From Nocardioides conyzicola (GTDB taxonomy: Bacteria; Actinomycetota; Actinomycetes; Propionibacteriales; Nocardioidaceae), in NCBI RefSeq assembly GCF_039543825.1, contig NZ_BAABKM010000002.1:652133-716132 (forward strand): 64,000 bases of DNA. Direction: 5' to 3'. A model generated the notes under the pieces. It was not told the origin of the DNA. It ran no database searches and saw nothing but the letters and a program-made list of their open reading frames with translations. The translations under genes were made by a program, and so were the position numbers. Of this stretch, positions 43,142-52,127 are shown piece after piece (position 1 is the stretch's first letter; each line of letters begins with the position of its first letter).

Positions 43142-44653
43142 ATGACCGAGGCACAGCAGTACGACGTCGTGGTGGTGGGCTCCGGAGGCGGGGCGATGAC
43201 GGGGGCGTTCCTCGCCCAGAAGGCCGGTCTGTCCACCGTCGTGGTCGAGAAGACGCCGCTGATCGGCGGCACCTCTGCGTACTCCGGTGGTGCGTGCTGG
43301 CTCCCGGGCAGCCAGGTGCAGCAGCGCGCCGGGATCGGTGACTCCACCGAGGGCGCCCGCGACTACCTCGGCGCGATCCTCGAGGACCCCGACGCCGCGA
43401 AGGTGGAGGCGTTCCTCGCCCACTCCCCCGAGCTGGTCGCCGAGCTCGAGGAGGCGGGACTGCCCTTCGAGTGGCTGCCGTTCGCCGAGTACTACGACGC
43501 CCCCGGTCGCGTCACCATGGGCCGCTCCATCCAGCCCGTCAGCATCAAGCGCGGCGAGCTGCCGCCCGAGGTCGCCGAGCTGGTGCGCCCGCCGGTCGAG
43601 CGCGACCGCGCGGGCGAGGGCGGGCGCAACACCCTCAGCGGCGGCCAGGCCCTAATCGCCCGGCTGGCGGCGCTGTACGTCGCGGCCGGCGGCGAGATCC
43701 GGACCAACCTGCCCGTCACCGGGCTGGTCGTCGACGACCAACGCGTCGTCGGAGTCGCCGCCATGACCGCCGAGGGTCCGCTGGTGATCAGCGCCCGACG
43801 GGGCGTGCTGGTCGCCGCGGGCGGCTTCGAGGGCAGCGCCGCGCTGCGCGCCGAGCACGGCGTGCCCGGTGACGTGGCCTGGACGATGGCGCCCCGCGAC
43901 ACCAACACCGGCGAGCCGATCCAGGCCGGCATCTCGATCGGCGCGGCCACCGACTTCCGGGGCGTGGGCTGGTTCTGCCCGGGCCTGGAGCAGCCGGACG
44001 GCGGCGGCTCGTTCACGCTCGGCTTCCGGTCCGGGCTGATGGTCGACGCGACCGGCAAGCGCTACGCCAACGAGTGCCTGCCCTACGACCGGTTCGGGCG
44101 CGAGATGGCCAAGGCGCCGGAGCGGATCCCGTCCTGGTTCGTCTTCGACTCCCGCGAGGGCGGGCGACTGCCGGCGATCGCGATGCCCGAGGGCGAACCG
44201 GCCGAGCACCTCGCCGCCGGCACCTGGGTGCAGGCGGACACGCTCGCGGAGCTGGCCGAGCTGACCGGCGTACCCGCCGACGCGCTCGCCGCCAGCGTCG
44301 AGCGCTTCAACGGCTTCTGCGTAAGCGGCGTCGACGAGGACTTCGGGCGCGGCGAGGACGAGTACGACACGTTCTTCGCCGGCGGCACCGGGCCCAACAA
44401 GGCGCTGACGCCGTGCGACCAGCCGCCGTACCTCGCGGCCCGGTTCGTGCTCTCCGACCTCGGCACCAAGGGCGGCCTGGTCACCGACGCGGCCGGCCGG
44501 GTGCTCCGCGAGGACGGCTCGGCGATCGCCGGGCTCTACGCCTCGTCGAACTCGGTCGCCTCGGTCTTCGGCAGCGTCTACCCCGGCCCGGGGGCCCCGC
44601 TCGGCTCGGCGATGGTGTTCGCCTCCCTGGCCGTGCGGGACATCGCCGGCTAG
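43142..44653 (+). CDS. FAD-dependent 3-ketosteroid dehydrogenase-like protein (KstD family)
   Basis: 503 residues. The FAD-binding N-terminus is VVVGSGGGAMTGAFLAQKAG with VVEKTPLIGGTSAYSGGACW. The FAD-closing C-terminus is GLYASSNSVASVFGSVYPGPGAPLG, typical of 3-oxosteroid 1-dehydrogenases and related flavoproteins. NTLSGGQALIARLAA lies mid-protein. It would introduce a C1-C2 double bond into a 3-keto-steroid ring. The KstR-type box 9 bases upstream independently supports steroid-linked expression. The exact substrate is not certain; fumarate reductase-like relatives exist. It abuts the convergent gene with no spacer. Confidence 0.82.
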   Translation: MTEAQQYDVVVVGSGGGAMTGAFLAQKAGLSTVVVEKTPLIGGTSAYSGGACWLPGSQVQQRAGIGDSTEGARDYLGAILEDPDAAKVEAFLAHSPELVAELEEAGLPFEWLPFAEYYDAPGRVTMGRSIQPVSIKRGELPPEVAELVRPPVERDRAGEGGRNTLSGGQALIARLAALYVAAGGEIRTNLPVTGLVVDDQRVVGVAAMTAEGPLVISARRGVLVAAGGFEGSAALRAEHGVPGDVAWTMAPRDTNTGEPIQAGISIGAATDFRGVGWFCPGLEQPDGGGSFTLGFRSGLMVDATGKRYANECLPYDRFGREMAKAPERIPSWFVFDSREGGRLPAIAMPEGEPAEHLAAGTWVQADTLAELAELTGVPADALAASVERFNGFCVSGVDEDFGRGEDEYDTFFAGGTGPNKALTPCDQPPYLAARFVLSDLGTKGGLVTDAAGRVLREDGSAIAGLYASSNSVASVFGSVYPGPGAPLGSAMVFASLAVRDIAG

Positions 44654-44941
44654 CTAGCGGTTGCTGGGCGGCTGCGGCGGGTTGCCATGCTGACCCTGCT
44701 GCTGGCCGGGCCCGCCCTGCTGGAAGCGCTGGCCCGGGCCACCCTGCCGGAAGTCGGGCCGGCCGCCGTCGGAGTCGCCGTGCACGGCGTACCCGATGAT
44801 GCCGCCGGCGAGGCCGCCGATCAGCAGGGTGGCGGCGGCGACGGCGCCGACCACGGGGAGGCCGAGGGTGTGGCGCACCTTCGGCGGCGCCGGCTCGGCC
44901 GGTGGAGTCTCGGGTGGAACGGTCACGGTCTGCTCGGTCAT
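44654..44941 (-). CDS. small membrane protein with Gln/Gly-rich tail
   Basis: 95 residues: a Pro/Glu-rich cytoplasmic N-terminus, one membrane helix (PVVGAVAAATLLIGGLAGGI, about 30-52) and an outside tail rich in Gly, Gln and Pro (FRQGGPGQRFQQGGPGQQQ). It is divergent from the response regulator; five CACAGG/CCTGTG boxes lie between them, so it is probably a target or accessory of that two-component system. No family recognised. Confidence 0.65.
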   Translation of the reverse strand: MTEQTVTVPPETPPAEPAPPKVRHTLGLPVVGAVAAATLLIGGLAGGIIGYAVHGDSDGGRPDFRQGGPGQRFQQGGPGQQQGQHGNPPQPPSNR

Positions 44942-44962
44942 GGCCTGAGGGTGACGGGGCGA

Positions 44963-45036
44963 CCTGTGCAGAACCTGTGGCCGAGCGGTGAGCATGTCCT
45001 GAGGTCAGCACAGGGCGCTCACAGGAAAGGCACAGG
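44963..45036. promoter_or_regulatory. helically phased response-regulator boxes
   Basis: CCTGTG at 44963 and 44974, and its complement CACAGG at 45009, 45020 and 45031. Spacing within each group is exactly 11 bases start to start. OmpR-family regulators bind direct repeats with this periodicity. The boxes sit between the divergent small membrane protein gene and the regulator gene, 23 bases from the regulator start. Confidence 0.7.
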
Positions 45037-45058
45037 TACTGTCGGCAAGGTGTCCGGC

Positions 45059-45769
45059 ATGGACCTGACCCGACCCGACGGCTCTCCCCTGCGCGTGCTC
45101 GTCGTCGACGACGAGGTGAACATCGCCGAGCTCGTGTCGATGGCGCTGCGCTACGAGGGCTGGGAGGTGCGCGCGGCGCACACCGGCGCGAAGGCGGTCG
45201 CCGCCGCCAAGGACCTCAAGCCCGACGCCGTGGTGCTCGACATGATGCTCCCGGACTTCGACGGCCTCGAGGTGCTGCGCCGCATGCGCGCCACCCAGCC
45301 CGACCTGCCGGTCGTCTTCCTCACCGCCCGCGACGCCGTCGAGGACCGCATCGCCGGCCTGACCGCCGGCGGCGACGACTACGTCACGAAGCCCTTCTCC
45401 CTGGAGGAGCTGGTCGCGCGGCTGCGCGCCCTGATGCGGCGGGCCGGAGCCCAGCAGGCCGTGACGTCGTCCGTCCTGACCGTCGGCGACCTCGAGCTCG
45501 ACGAGGACAGCCACGAGGTACGCCGCGGCGGGCAGGACGTGACCCTGACCGCGACCGAGTTCGAGCTGCTGCGCTTCATGATGCGCAACCCGCGCCGGGT
45601 GCTCAGCAAGGCGCAGATCCTCGACCGGGTCTGGAACTACGACTTCGGCGGCCAGGCCAACGTCGTCGAGCTCTACATCTCCTACCTGCGCAAGAAGATC
45701 GACGCCGGGCACGAGCCGATGATCCACACCATGCGCGGCGCCGGGTACGTGCTCAAGCCGGCGTCATGA
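45059..45769 (+). CDS. OmpR-family response regulator
   Basis: 236 residues. The receiver domain has the acidic pair in VLVVDDEVNIAELV, the phospho-acceptor in AVVLDMMLPDFDGLE (Asp at about 60), the Thr in FLTARD and the Lys in YVTKPF. A winged-helix DNA-binding domain follows at about 138-232 (LTATEFELLRFMMRNPRRVL, GGQANVVELYISYLRKKID). AAGG 8 bases upstream supports ATG 45059. Overlaps the kinase gene by 4 bases. It likely regulates itself through the phased boxes upstream. Confidence 0.95.
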   Translation: MDLTRPDGSPLRVLVVDDEVNIAELVSMALRYEGWEVRAAHTGAKAVAAAKDLKPDAVVLDMMLPDFDGLEVLRRMRATQPDLPVVFLTARDAVEDRIAGLTAGGDDYVTKPFSLEELVARLRALMRRAGAQQAVTSSVLTVGDLELDEDSHEVRRGGQDVTLTATEFELLRFMMRNPRRVLSKAQILDRVWNYDFGGQANVVELYISYLRKKIDAGHEPMIHTMRGAGYVLKPAS

Positions 45770-47184
45770 CCAGGCTCCGCGACCGGTTCCGGTCGCTGAC
45801 GTCGCGGCTGGTCGTCACGACCGTCCTGCTGGTCCTCGTCGTCTCCGTGCTCATCGGTGCATCGACGACGATCGCGATGCGCACCTATCTCTTCGACCAG
45901 CTCGACCGCCAGGTGCAGCAGGCCCTGAGCCGCACCATCGACGGGGCAGGTCGCGCTCCCGGCTTCGGGTCCGAGGTCGGCACCGTGGTCGTCGCCCTCC
46001 CGGACAGCGGCGAGCCGGCCGGCCAGATGATCAGCGACGACGGCACCGGTCCTCCTGCAAGGAAGACGCTCTCCACGTCGACGGCGCGATCGGTCGCCGA
46101 CGTCCCGGTCGATGGACACACTCACAGCGTCGAGATCCCCGGGATGGGCACCTACCGCGTGGCTGCCAGCGACGCCTTCGCCGACGGCGACCTCGTGGTC
46201 GGCCTGCCGCAGGGTGAGGTCGACCAGACGCTGACCGACCTCATGTGGCTCGAGCTGGCGCTCGCCGTCCTCGCCGTCGTCGTCGCCGCCGGCGCCGCCC
46301 TGGTCGTCGTACGCCGCCAGCTGCGCCCGCTGCGCGAGGTGGCCGCGACCGCGCACTCGGTGTCCGAGCTGCCGCTCGCCGAGGGCGAGATCGACCTCAC
46401 CGAGCGGGTGCCCGAGCACCTCACCGACGAGCGGACCGAGGTCGGCCAGGTCGGCTCCGCCCTCAACGCGCTGCTCGAGCACGTCGAGACGTCGCTGGCC
46501 GCCCGGCACCGCAGCGAGCAGCAGGTACGGCAGTTCGTCGCCGACGCCTCGCACGAGCTGCGGACGCCGCTGGCGACGATCGCCGGCTACACCGAGCTCG
46601 CCCGTCGACGTCCCGACGACGCCGCGATGCTCGGCACCGCCCTCGACAAGGTCGAGGAGGAGTCCGACCGGATGACCTCGCTGGTCGAGGACCTGCTGCT
46701 GCTCGCCCGCCTCGACGCCGGCCGCCCGCTCGAGCGCGAGCCCGTCGACCTGACCCGGCTCCTGGTCGAGGCGGTCTCGGACGCGCGGGTCATCGACCCC
46801 GAGCACCGCTGGCGGGTCGACATCCCCGACGACCTGATCGACTCCCCCGCGATGGTCCCCGGCGACGGGCTGCGCCTGCACCAGGTGATCACCAACCTGC
46901 TGACCAACGCCCGCAAGCACACGCCGGCCGGGACGACGGTGACCGTCGCGGTCCGCCGCGACGGGTTCGCCGTCCACGACGACGGCCCCGGCTTCCCACC
47001 GGACCTGGTCGACCACGCCTTCGAGCGGTTCGCCCGCGGCGACGTCGCGCGGACCCGCGGTCAGGAGATGGGCGTCGGCCTCGGCCTGTCCCTGGTCGAC
47101 GCGATCGTGTCCGCGCACGGTGGCCGAGTCACGCTCCGGTCGACACCCGGCGACACGACGGTGGACGTCACCCTGGAGGGATGA
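45766..47184 (+). CDS. sensor histidine kinase
   Basis: 472 residues. Two membrane helices (about 15-38 and 160-182) flank an extracytoplasmic sensor of about 120 residues. Then come a HAMP region (RRQLRPLREVAATAHSVSEL), the H-box FVADASHELRTPLATIAGYT (phospho-His near 267) and the ATPase with N-box VITNLLTNARKHTPAG, VHDDGPGFPPDLV and GVGLGLSLVDAIV. It is translationally coupled to the OmpR-type regulator. The signal is unknown. It overlaps the convergent TetR gene by 17 bases. Confidence 0.95.
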   Translation: MTRLRDRFRSLTSRLVVTTVLLVLVVSVLIGASTTIAMRTYLFDQLDRQVQQALSRTIDGAGRAPGFGSEVGTVVVALPDSGEPAGQMISDDGTGPPARKTLSTSTARSVADVPVDGHTHSVEIPGMGTYRVAASDAFADGDLVVGLPQGEVDQTLTDLMWLELALAVLAVVVAAGAALVVVRRQLRPLREVAATAHSVSELPLAEGEIDLTERVPEHLTDERTEVGQVGSALNALLEHVETSLAARHRSEQQVRQFVADASHELRTPLATIAGYTELARRRPDDAAMLGTALDKVEEESDRMTSLVEDLLLLARLDAGRPLEREPVDLTRLLVEAVSDARVIDPEHRWRVDIPDDLIDSPAMVPGDGLRLHQVITNLLTNARKHTPAGTTVTVAVRRDGFAVHDDGPGFPPDLVDHAFERFARGDVARTRGQEMGVGLGLSLVDAIVSAHGGRVTLRSTPGDTTVDVTLEG

Positions 47185-47767
47185 TCCCGACGACCGCGCG
47201 CAGCGAGCCCGCGACGATCGCCAGCAGCCGCTCCCGGCTGACGCCGCCGGGGTCGTCGATCCAGGCGAGCACCAGCTCCTCGGTCATGGCCGACCAGCCG
47301 CGTACGACGAGCCGGGTGGCCGGGGTGTCGGGGATGATCTCGCCGTCGACGTCCTCGCGGAAGATCCGGCTGTTGAGCGCCGACCGCGCATCGTCGTAGA
47401 TCGCCCTCAGGCTCTCGTTGCCGCCGGCGGCCGCCTTCACCAACGACACGTAGCCCTCGTGGTTGGCGATCACGTAGTCGACGTACGCCGTCACCGACAT
47501 CAGCAGCCGCTCCATCGGGTCGCCGTCCGTCGGCGGTGTGGTCTGGGCGATCAGGTCGTCGGCAGCGTGCCGGACCACGGCCTCGTGGAACGCCTGCTTG
47601 CTGCCGAAGTAGTGGTAGAGCAGACCCCGGGAGATCCCGGCCTCCTCGGCGAGCAGGTCGATCGACAGCTCGTCGAGCGAGCGGTGGGCCAGCAGCCGGA
47701 CCCCGAGGTCGAGCAGCTGCTCGCGTCGCTGCTCGGGCGACAACCGGGTGCGGGGGGTGGTGCTCAC
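47168..47767 (-). CDS. TetR-family transcriptional regulator
   Basis: 199 residues. The N-terminal helix-turn-helix is at about 15-60: RREQLLDLGVRLLAHRSLDE, then LAEEAGISRGLLYHYFGSKQ, which is the canonical TetR recognition helix. The C-terminal ligand domain is helical. It is divergent from the monooxygenase/SDR operon and a palindrome (47778-47796) in the 48-base gap is its likely operator. It probably represses that operon until a substrate-derived ligand binds. GTG start. Confidence 0.9.
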   Translation of the reverse strand: MSTTPRTRLSPEQRREQLLDLGVRLLAHRSLDELSIDLLAEEAGISRGLLYHYFGSKQAFHEAVVRHAADDLIAQTTPPTDGDPMERLLMSVTAYVDYVIANHEGYVSLVKAAAGGNESLRAIYDDARSALNSRIFREDVDGEIIPDTPATRLVVRGWSAMTEELVLAWIDDPGGVSRERLLAIVAGSLRAVVGIIPPG

Positions 47768-47777
47768 GTGCTCACTC

Positions 47778-47796
47778 TATTGACGGTCGTTCAATA
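47778..47796. promoter_or_regulatory. candidate TetR operator
   Basis: TATTGA-N7-TCAATA, an inverted repeat with 6-base arms, centred between the TetR gene and the monooxygenase gene. It is the AT-richest patch of this region and could block both promoters. Confidence 0.6.
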
Positions 47797-47815
47797 ACGG
47801 AAGTACGGTCGGCGC

Positions 47816-49324
47816 ATGAAGGTGCAACACGTCGACCATCTCATCGTGGGTGCCGGTTTTGCGGGACTCTGCGCCGCGATCAAGCTCCAGGAGGACGGCG
47901 AGCGCGACTTCCTCGTCGTCGAGAAGGCCTCCGACGTCGGCGGCACCTGGCGCGACAACACCTACCCGGGCGCGGCGTGCGACGTACCCAGCCAGCTCTA
48001 CTCGTTCTCCTTCGCGCCCAACCCGGAGTGGAGCAGCTCCTACTCCCCCGGCCCGGAGATACAGGACTACATCCGCGGTGTCGCGGAGCGGTCCGGCACC
48101 CTCGACCGCTTCGTGTTCGACACCGCGTTCGACGACGCCTCGTGGGACGAGGCGGCCGGCCGCTGGACGGCGCAGGTCACCGGTCCCGCCGGCCCCCGCA
48201 CCATCACCGCGACCACGCTGATCCTCGGCGCCGGCGGCCTGTCCGAGCCCAAGCTGCCCGACATCGAGGGCATCGAGGACTTCCAGGGCCACCTCTTCCA
48301 CTCGGCGCGCTGGGACCACTCCGTCGACCTCACCGGCAAGCGCATCGCCGTGATCGGCACCGGCGCCTCCGCGATCCAGATCGTGCCCGAGATGCAGCAG
48401 GTCGCCGGCCACCTCGACGTCTACCAGCGCACCGCGCCGTGGGTGATCCCGCGCAACGACCGGACGTACGGCGCCCTCGAGCGCCGCCTGCTCCGCACCG
48501 TGCCGGCCCTGGGCCGGCTCTACCGGACCGGCATCTACTGGGCGCACGAGGGCTACGTGCCGGCGTTCACGATCGAGCCGAGGATGGCCGCGCCGGCCAA
48601 GAAGGCCGCGGCCGCCAACATCGCCAAGGGCATCAAGGACCCGGCGCTGCGCGCGAAGGTGACGCCGTACTTCGAGTTCGGCTGCAAGCGGGTGCTCCGC
48701 TCCAACACCTACTACCCGGCGCTCGCGGCCGACAACACCGAGCTGGTCACCGACCGGATCGCCAAGGTGACCGGCGACGCGATCGTCACCTCGGACGGCG
48801 TCGAGCGGCCGGTCGACGTGCTGGTCGTGGCCACCGGCTTCTACACGACCGAGCTGCCGGTGACCGAGCAGATCACGGGCACGAGCGGCCGGACGCTGGC
48901 CGACACCTGGCGCGAGAGCGGGATGGCGGCCTACAAGGGCACCACGATCCCCGGCTTCCCCAACCTCTTCATGCTGGTCGGCCCCAACACCGGCCAGGGA
49001 CACACCAGCATGGTCTTCATCATCGAGTCGCAGGTCGCCTACGTCCGCGACGCGATCCGCACCATGCGCGCGCGGGGCTGGTCCTCGATCGAGCCGCGGC
49101 CCCGGGCCACGAAGCGGTGGAACACCGACCTCCAGCGCCGGATGAGGCGCACCGTGTGGACCCGCGGCGGCTGCTCCAGCTGGTACCTCGACGAGCACGG
49201 GCGCAACACGACCCTGTGGCCGAAGTCCACGATCACCTTCCGGCGCCAGCTCGCGCGCTTCGACGCCGACGCCTACGACGTACGACGAACGACCACCTCG
49301 ACCCGACAGGACGTCCCCGCATGA
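47816..49324 (+). CDS. flavin-containing (Baeyer-Villiger type) monooxygenase
   Basis: 502 residues. FAD-binding VGAGFAGLCAAIKLQEDGE at the N-terminus, the following EKASDVGGTWRDNTYPGAACDVPS (about 37-60), and the NADPH site AVIGTGASAIQIVPEM near 178. The stretch FQGHLFHSARWDHSVDLTGK (about 160-178) is close to the BVMO fingerprint F-x-G-x-x-x-H-x-x-x-W; the final residue of the fingerprint is Asp here. It inserts oxygen next to a ketone or oxidises a soft nucleophile. Its operon partner is an SDR, coupled by a 4-base overlap. Confidence 0.88.
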   Translation: MKVQHVDHLIVGAGFAGLCAAIKLQEDGERDFLVVEKASDVGGTWRDNTYPGAACDVPSQLYSFSFAPNPEWSSSYSPGPEIQDYIRGVAERSGTLDRFVFDTAFDDASWDEAAGRWTAQVTGPAGPRTITATTLILGAGGLSEPKLPDIEGIEDFQGHLFHSARWDHSVDLTGKRIAVIGTGASAIQIVPEMQQVAGHLDVYQRTAPWVIPRNDRTYGALERRLLRTVPALGRLYRTGIYWAHEGYVPAFTIEPRMAAPAKKAAAANIAKGIKDPALRAKVTPYFEFGCKRVLRSNTYYPALAADNTELVTDRIAKVTGDAIVTSDGVERPVDVLVVATGFYTTELPVTEQITGTSGRTLADTWRESGMAAYKGTTIPGFPNLFMLVGPNTGQGHTSMVFIIESQVAYVRDAIRTMRARGWSSIEPRPRATKRWNTDLQRRMRRTVWTRGGCSSWYLDEHGRNTTLWPKSTITFRRQLARFDADAYDVRRTTTSTRQDVPA

Positions 49325-50157
49325 AGAGCTTCAACGGCAAGGTCGCGGTGATCACGGGCGCGGGCTCCGGCATCGGCCGCGCGCTCGCGGTCGACCTCGC
49401 CGGCAGGGGCGCCCGGCTGGCGCTCTCCGACGTCAACGACGACGGGCTCGCCGAAACCGTCGACCTGGTCAAGAACGTGGGAGCCCGCGAGGTGCGCTCC
49501 GACCACCTCGACGTGGCCGACCGCGCCGCGTTCGCGGCGTACGCGGCCGTGGTCGTCGAGCACTTCGGCGGCGTCAACCTCGTCATCAACAACGCCGGGG
49601 TGGCGCTCGCCGGCGACCTGGTCGACCTCGAGTACCCCGACATGGACTGGATCATGGGGATCAACTTCTGGGGCGTCGTGCACGGCACCAAGGAGTTCCT
49701 GCCGCACCTGATCGCCTCCGGCGACGGTCACCTGGTGAACATCTCGTCGCTCTTCGGGCTGATCTCGATGCCCGGCCAGAGCATGTATAACGCCGCGAAG
49801 TACGCCGTGCGCGGGCTGTCCGAGGCAGTCCGTGAGGAGATGCTGGTCGCGGGCCACCCGGTGGGCGTGACCGTCGTGCACCCCGGCGGCATCAAGACCG
49901 CGATCGCCCGCAACGCCCGCTACTCCGACAAGGAGGACGGCGTCGAGAGCGCGAAGTTCTTCGACAAGAGCCTCGCCCGGATGGCGCCCGAGCGCGCCGC
50001 CGAGATCATCCTCAAGGGCGTGGAGACCGACAAGGCGCGGGTGCTGGTGGGCATCGACGCCCACGCCGTGCACCAGCTGGCGAAGCTGCTCGGCTCTCGC
50101 TACCAGGACGTGGTCGCCAACCGCGCCAAGAAGCTCGCGCCCACCAAGGTCGTCTAG
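49321..50157 (+). CDS. short-chain dehydrogenase/reductase
   Basis: A 278-residue classical SDR. Cofactor site TGAGSGIGRALAVDLAGRGA (about 12-31), NNAGVAL, the catalytic Ser in LVNISSLFG and Tyr-x3-Lys in YNAAKYAVRG (about 156-165). The acidic residue after beta-2 (LSDVNDD) suggests NAD rather than NADP. It probably makes the ketone for the coupled monooxygenase or acts on its product. The stop overlaps the convergent ThrE gene by 4 bases. Confidence 0.92.
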   Translation: MKSFNGKVAVITGAGSGIGRALAVDLAGRGARLALSDVNDDGLAETVDLVKNVGAREVRSDHLDVADRAAFAAYAAVVVEHFGGVNLVINNAGVALAGDLVDLEYPDMDWIMGINFWGVVHGTKEFLPHLIASGDGHLVNISSLFGLISMPGQSMYNAAKYAVRGLSEAVREEMLVAGHPVGVTVVHPGGIKTAIARNARYSDKEDGVESAKFFDKSLARMAPERAAEIILKGVETDKARVLVGIDAHAVHQLAKLLGSRYQDVVANRAKKLAPTKVV

Positions 50158-51521
50158 GGCTCGTCCTGCCGCTTGCGGCGCTCGCGCCGGTTGGCGCGTG
50201 ACGGCCGCGCGCGGAGCGGGCCCACCAGACGGGGGCCGGCCAGGCGGTTCTCCAGCCGCTGCGCCTCGCGGTGCACCGGCTGCGCGACGTACTCGCCGAG
50301 GATCACGCCCGCCGACAGGGCGATCGCGACCGAGGCTGCGGTGATCAGCGCGAGCAGCCCCTCCGACGTCTGCGTGCCGCCCTCCGCGAGCAGGCTGAGG
50401 CCGCGGTAGATCGACAGGCCCGGCAGCAGCGGCACGACCGCGGACACGACGATCACCAGCGGCGGGATCCGCAGCCGGGCGGCGATGCCGTAGCTGATGA
50501 ACCCGACGAACGTGGCGGCGAACGCCGTCGGCCAGGTGCGTCCGAACCCGCCGATGGTGATCGACTGCGAGATCGCCATCGCCGCGGCGGCGATCAGCCC
50601 GATCGGCACGAAGCTGCGGCGCGGCGCGTACGACGCGAACGCGAAGCCCGCGGCGCAGATGGCGGCCCCGAGTGCCATCACCGGCACTCCCTTGAGGTCG
50701 GCCCCGACGCCGGGCTCGATCTGGCCGACGTCGACCCCGATCACCTCACCGAAGGTCAGGCCGCCGCTGACGCCGGCGATGATGCCGGCGGTGGCGAGCA
50801 GCGCCTCCGTGAGCCGCGCACCCGCGGTGACGTAGAAGCCGGACAGGGCGTCCTGCAGGGCGCCCATGAAGCCGATGCCGGCGAGCAGCATGATGATGTT
50901 GGCGGTCACGACCAGCGACGGGTCGAGGTCGAGGGGCCGGATGGCCGCCGCGAGCACCGCGATCACCGTCGCGATCCCGCCGCCGGCGACCTGTCGGTAG
51001 AACGCCGGCAGTCGGCGCCGCGACATCACCAGCTGGAGCCGGTCGATGCTGACGGCGGCGAAGAAGGCGATCACGACGACCGCCAGGTCACCTCCGAGCT
51101 GCAGGCCGACACCCGCGCACATCACGCCCCACCCGAGGCTGACCGCCCAGCGCGGCAGCGCGTGGCCGGACGACACGATCCGGCCCAGGCGCGTGCGGGC
51201 CTCCTTGAGGTCGCAGTCGCCGTTGAGCACGTCGCGCGTGAGGTGGTCGACGAGCGTCAGGTCCTCGTAGTCGATGTCGCGGTGCTTGACCTGCCGGATC
51301 AGGACGTACGCCGGTTCCTCGGGGTCGGACTGGTAGCTCATCGACAACGACGTGAACGTCACGTCCACCTCGGGGTTGCGGGCGCCGAGCTGCCACGACA
51401 GCGACTGCATCGCGGCGGTGACGTCCGCCGCGCCGGCGCCGGACGAGAGCAGCAGCTCACCGACCCGGAGACAGAAGTCCAGGGTCAGGTTGAGCTCGCG
51501 TGCTTCGGGCATGGCCGCCAT
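50154..51521 (-). CDS. thrE: threonine/serine exporter family protein (ThrE)
   Basis: 455 residues of the ThrE family, which exports Thr and Ser by proton exchange. A soluble N-terminal part (about 1-125; LTLDFCLRVGELLLSSGAGA, VTFTSLSMSYQSDPEEP) is followed by ten predicted membrane helices in two halves (ThrE and ThrE_2 modules). The basic tail RANRRERRKRQDEP follows. ATG 51521 has AGGGGA 8 bases upstream. No other amino acid genes are adjacent; DUF402 is divergent. Confidence 0.9.
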   Translation of the reverse strand: MAAMPEARELNLTLDFCLRVGELLLSSGAGAADVTAAMQSLSWQLGARNPEVDVTFTSLSMSYQSDPEEPAYVLIRQVKHRDIDYEDLTLVDHLTRDVLNGDCDLKEARTRLGRIVSSGHALPRWAVSLGWGVMCAGVGLQLGGDLAVVVIAFFAAVSIDRLQLVMSRRRLPAFYRQVAGGGIATVIAVLAAAIRPLDLDPSLVVTANIIMLLAGIGFMGALQDALSGFYVTAGARLTEALLATAGIIAGVSGGLTFGEVIGVDVGQIEPGVGADLKGVPVMALGAAICAAGFAFASYAPRRSFVPIGLIAAAAMAISQSITIGGFGRTWPTAFAATFVGFISYGIAARLRIPPLVIVVSAVVPLLPGLSIYRGLSLLAEGGTQTSEGLLALITAASVAIALSAGVILGEYVAQPVHREAQRLENRLAGPRLVGPLRARPSRANRRERRKRQDEP

Positions 51522-51564
51522 GGTGGCAGTCCCCTGGTGATCGTGCATCGTGTAGACAACGGAC

Positions 51565-52107
51565 GTGGCACACAACCCCGGCGACCCTCTCCGCGTGGTG
51601 ATGACCAAGTGGGGTGGGCGGCCGCACTGGGAGTTCGACTGCGCCTTCCTCGGCAGCGACGCGCACGGCGACTGGCTGGGCATCGCAGCCGGTACCCGGA
51701 TGACGCGGCCCGGTGCGTCGTACGTCGCGGAGACCAACCAGCTCGGCCTGGTGCCGGCCTCCGGAGCGGACGACGGTCGTGGCTGGCTCGCGACGTTCCA
51801 CGACGTCGGCGGACCGCTGCGCGTGTACGTCGACATCACCACGCCACCGGTGTGGGACGGATCCGTCGTGCGCGCCGTCGACCTCGACCTGGACGTCATC
51901 TGCGGGCCGACCGGGCGGGTCTGGATCGACGACGAGGACGAGTTCGCGGACCACCGGGTCCGGTTCGGCTACCCCGACGAGGTCGCCCGGGCCGCGGTCG
52001 CGTCGTGCGAGAGCGTGCACGCGCAGGTGCTGGCGGGGCGGGCGCCGTACGACGGGGACACCGCGGCGGCGTGGCTCGCCCGCCTGGGAGACGCCCTCCC
52101 GCGCTGA
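51565..52107 (+). CDS. DUF402 domain protein
   Basis: 180 residues with the DUF402 barrel: LRVVMTKWGGRPHWEFDCAF, then PLRVYVDITTPPVWDGSVVR, VRAVDLDLDVICGPTGRVWI and DEDEF, which includes the conserved D-x-D-L-D and D-E-D-E-F acidic residues that bind metal and phosphate in this fold. Related proteins hydrolyse nucleoside di- or triphosphates (FomD-type, Ntdp). Exact role unknown. GTG start. It is divergent from thrE, and the YbdK gene follows 20 bases downstream. Confidence 0.85.
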   Translation: MAHNPGDPLRVVMTKWGGRPHWEFDCAFLGSDAHGDWLGIAAGTRMTRPGASYVAETNQLGLVPASGADDGRGWLATFHDVGGPLRVYVDITTPPVWDGSVVRAVDLDLDVICGPTGRVWIDDEDEFADHRVRFGYPDEVARAAVASCESVHAQVLAGRAPYDGDTAAAWLARLGDALPR

Positions 52108-52127
52108 GCTGTGGAACGCTGTGCTGC

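Noticed and set aside
40014..43145. Open frame of more than 1000 codons antisense to hrpA
   Set aside because: A high-GC shadow. The product has no domain pattern, and hrpA on the other strand has all helicase motifs.
50271..52127. N-terminal extension of the YbdK gene back to 50271
   Set aside because: It runs antisense through thrE and across DUF402. The family start (DFHGSPEPTLGVEWEL) fits the GTG at 52128.
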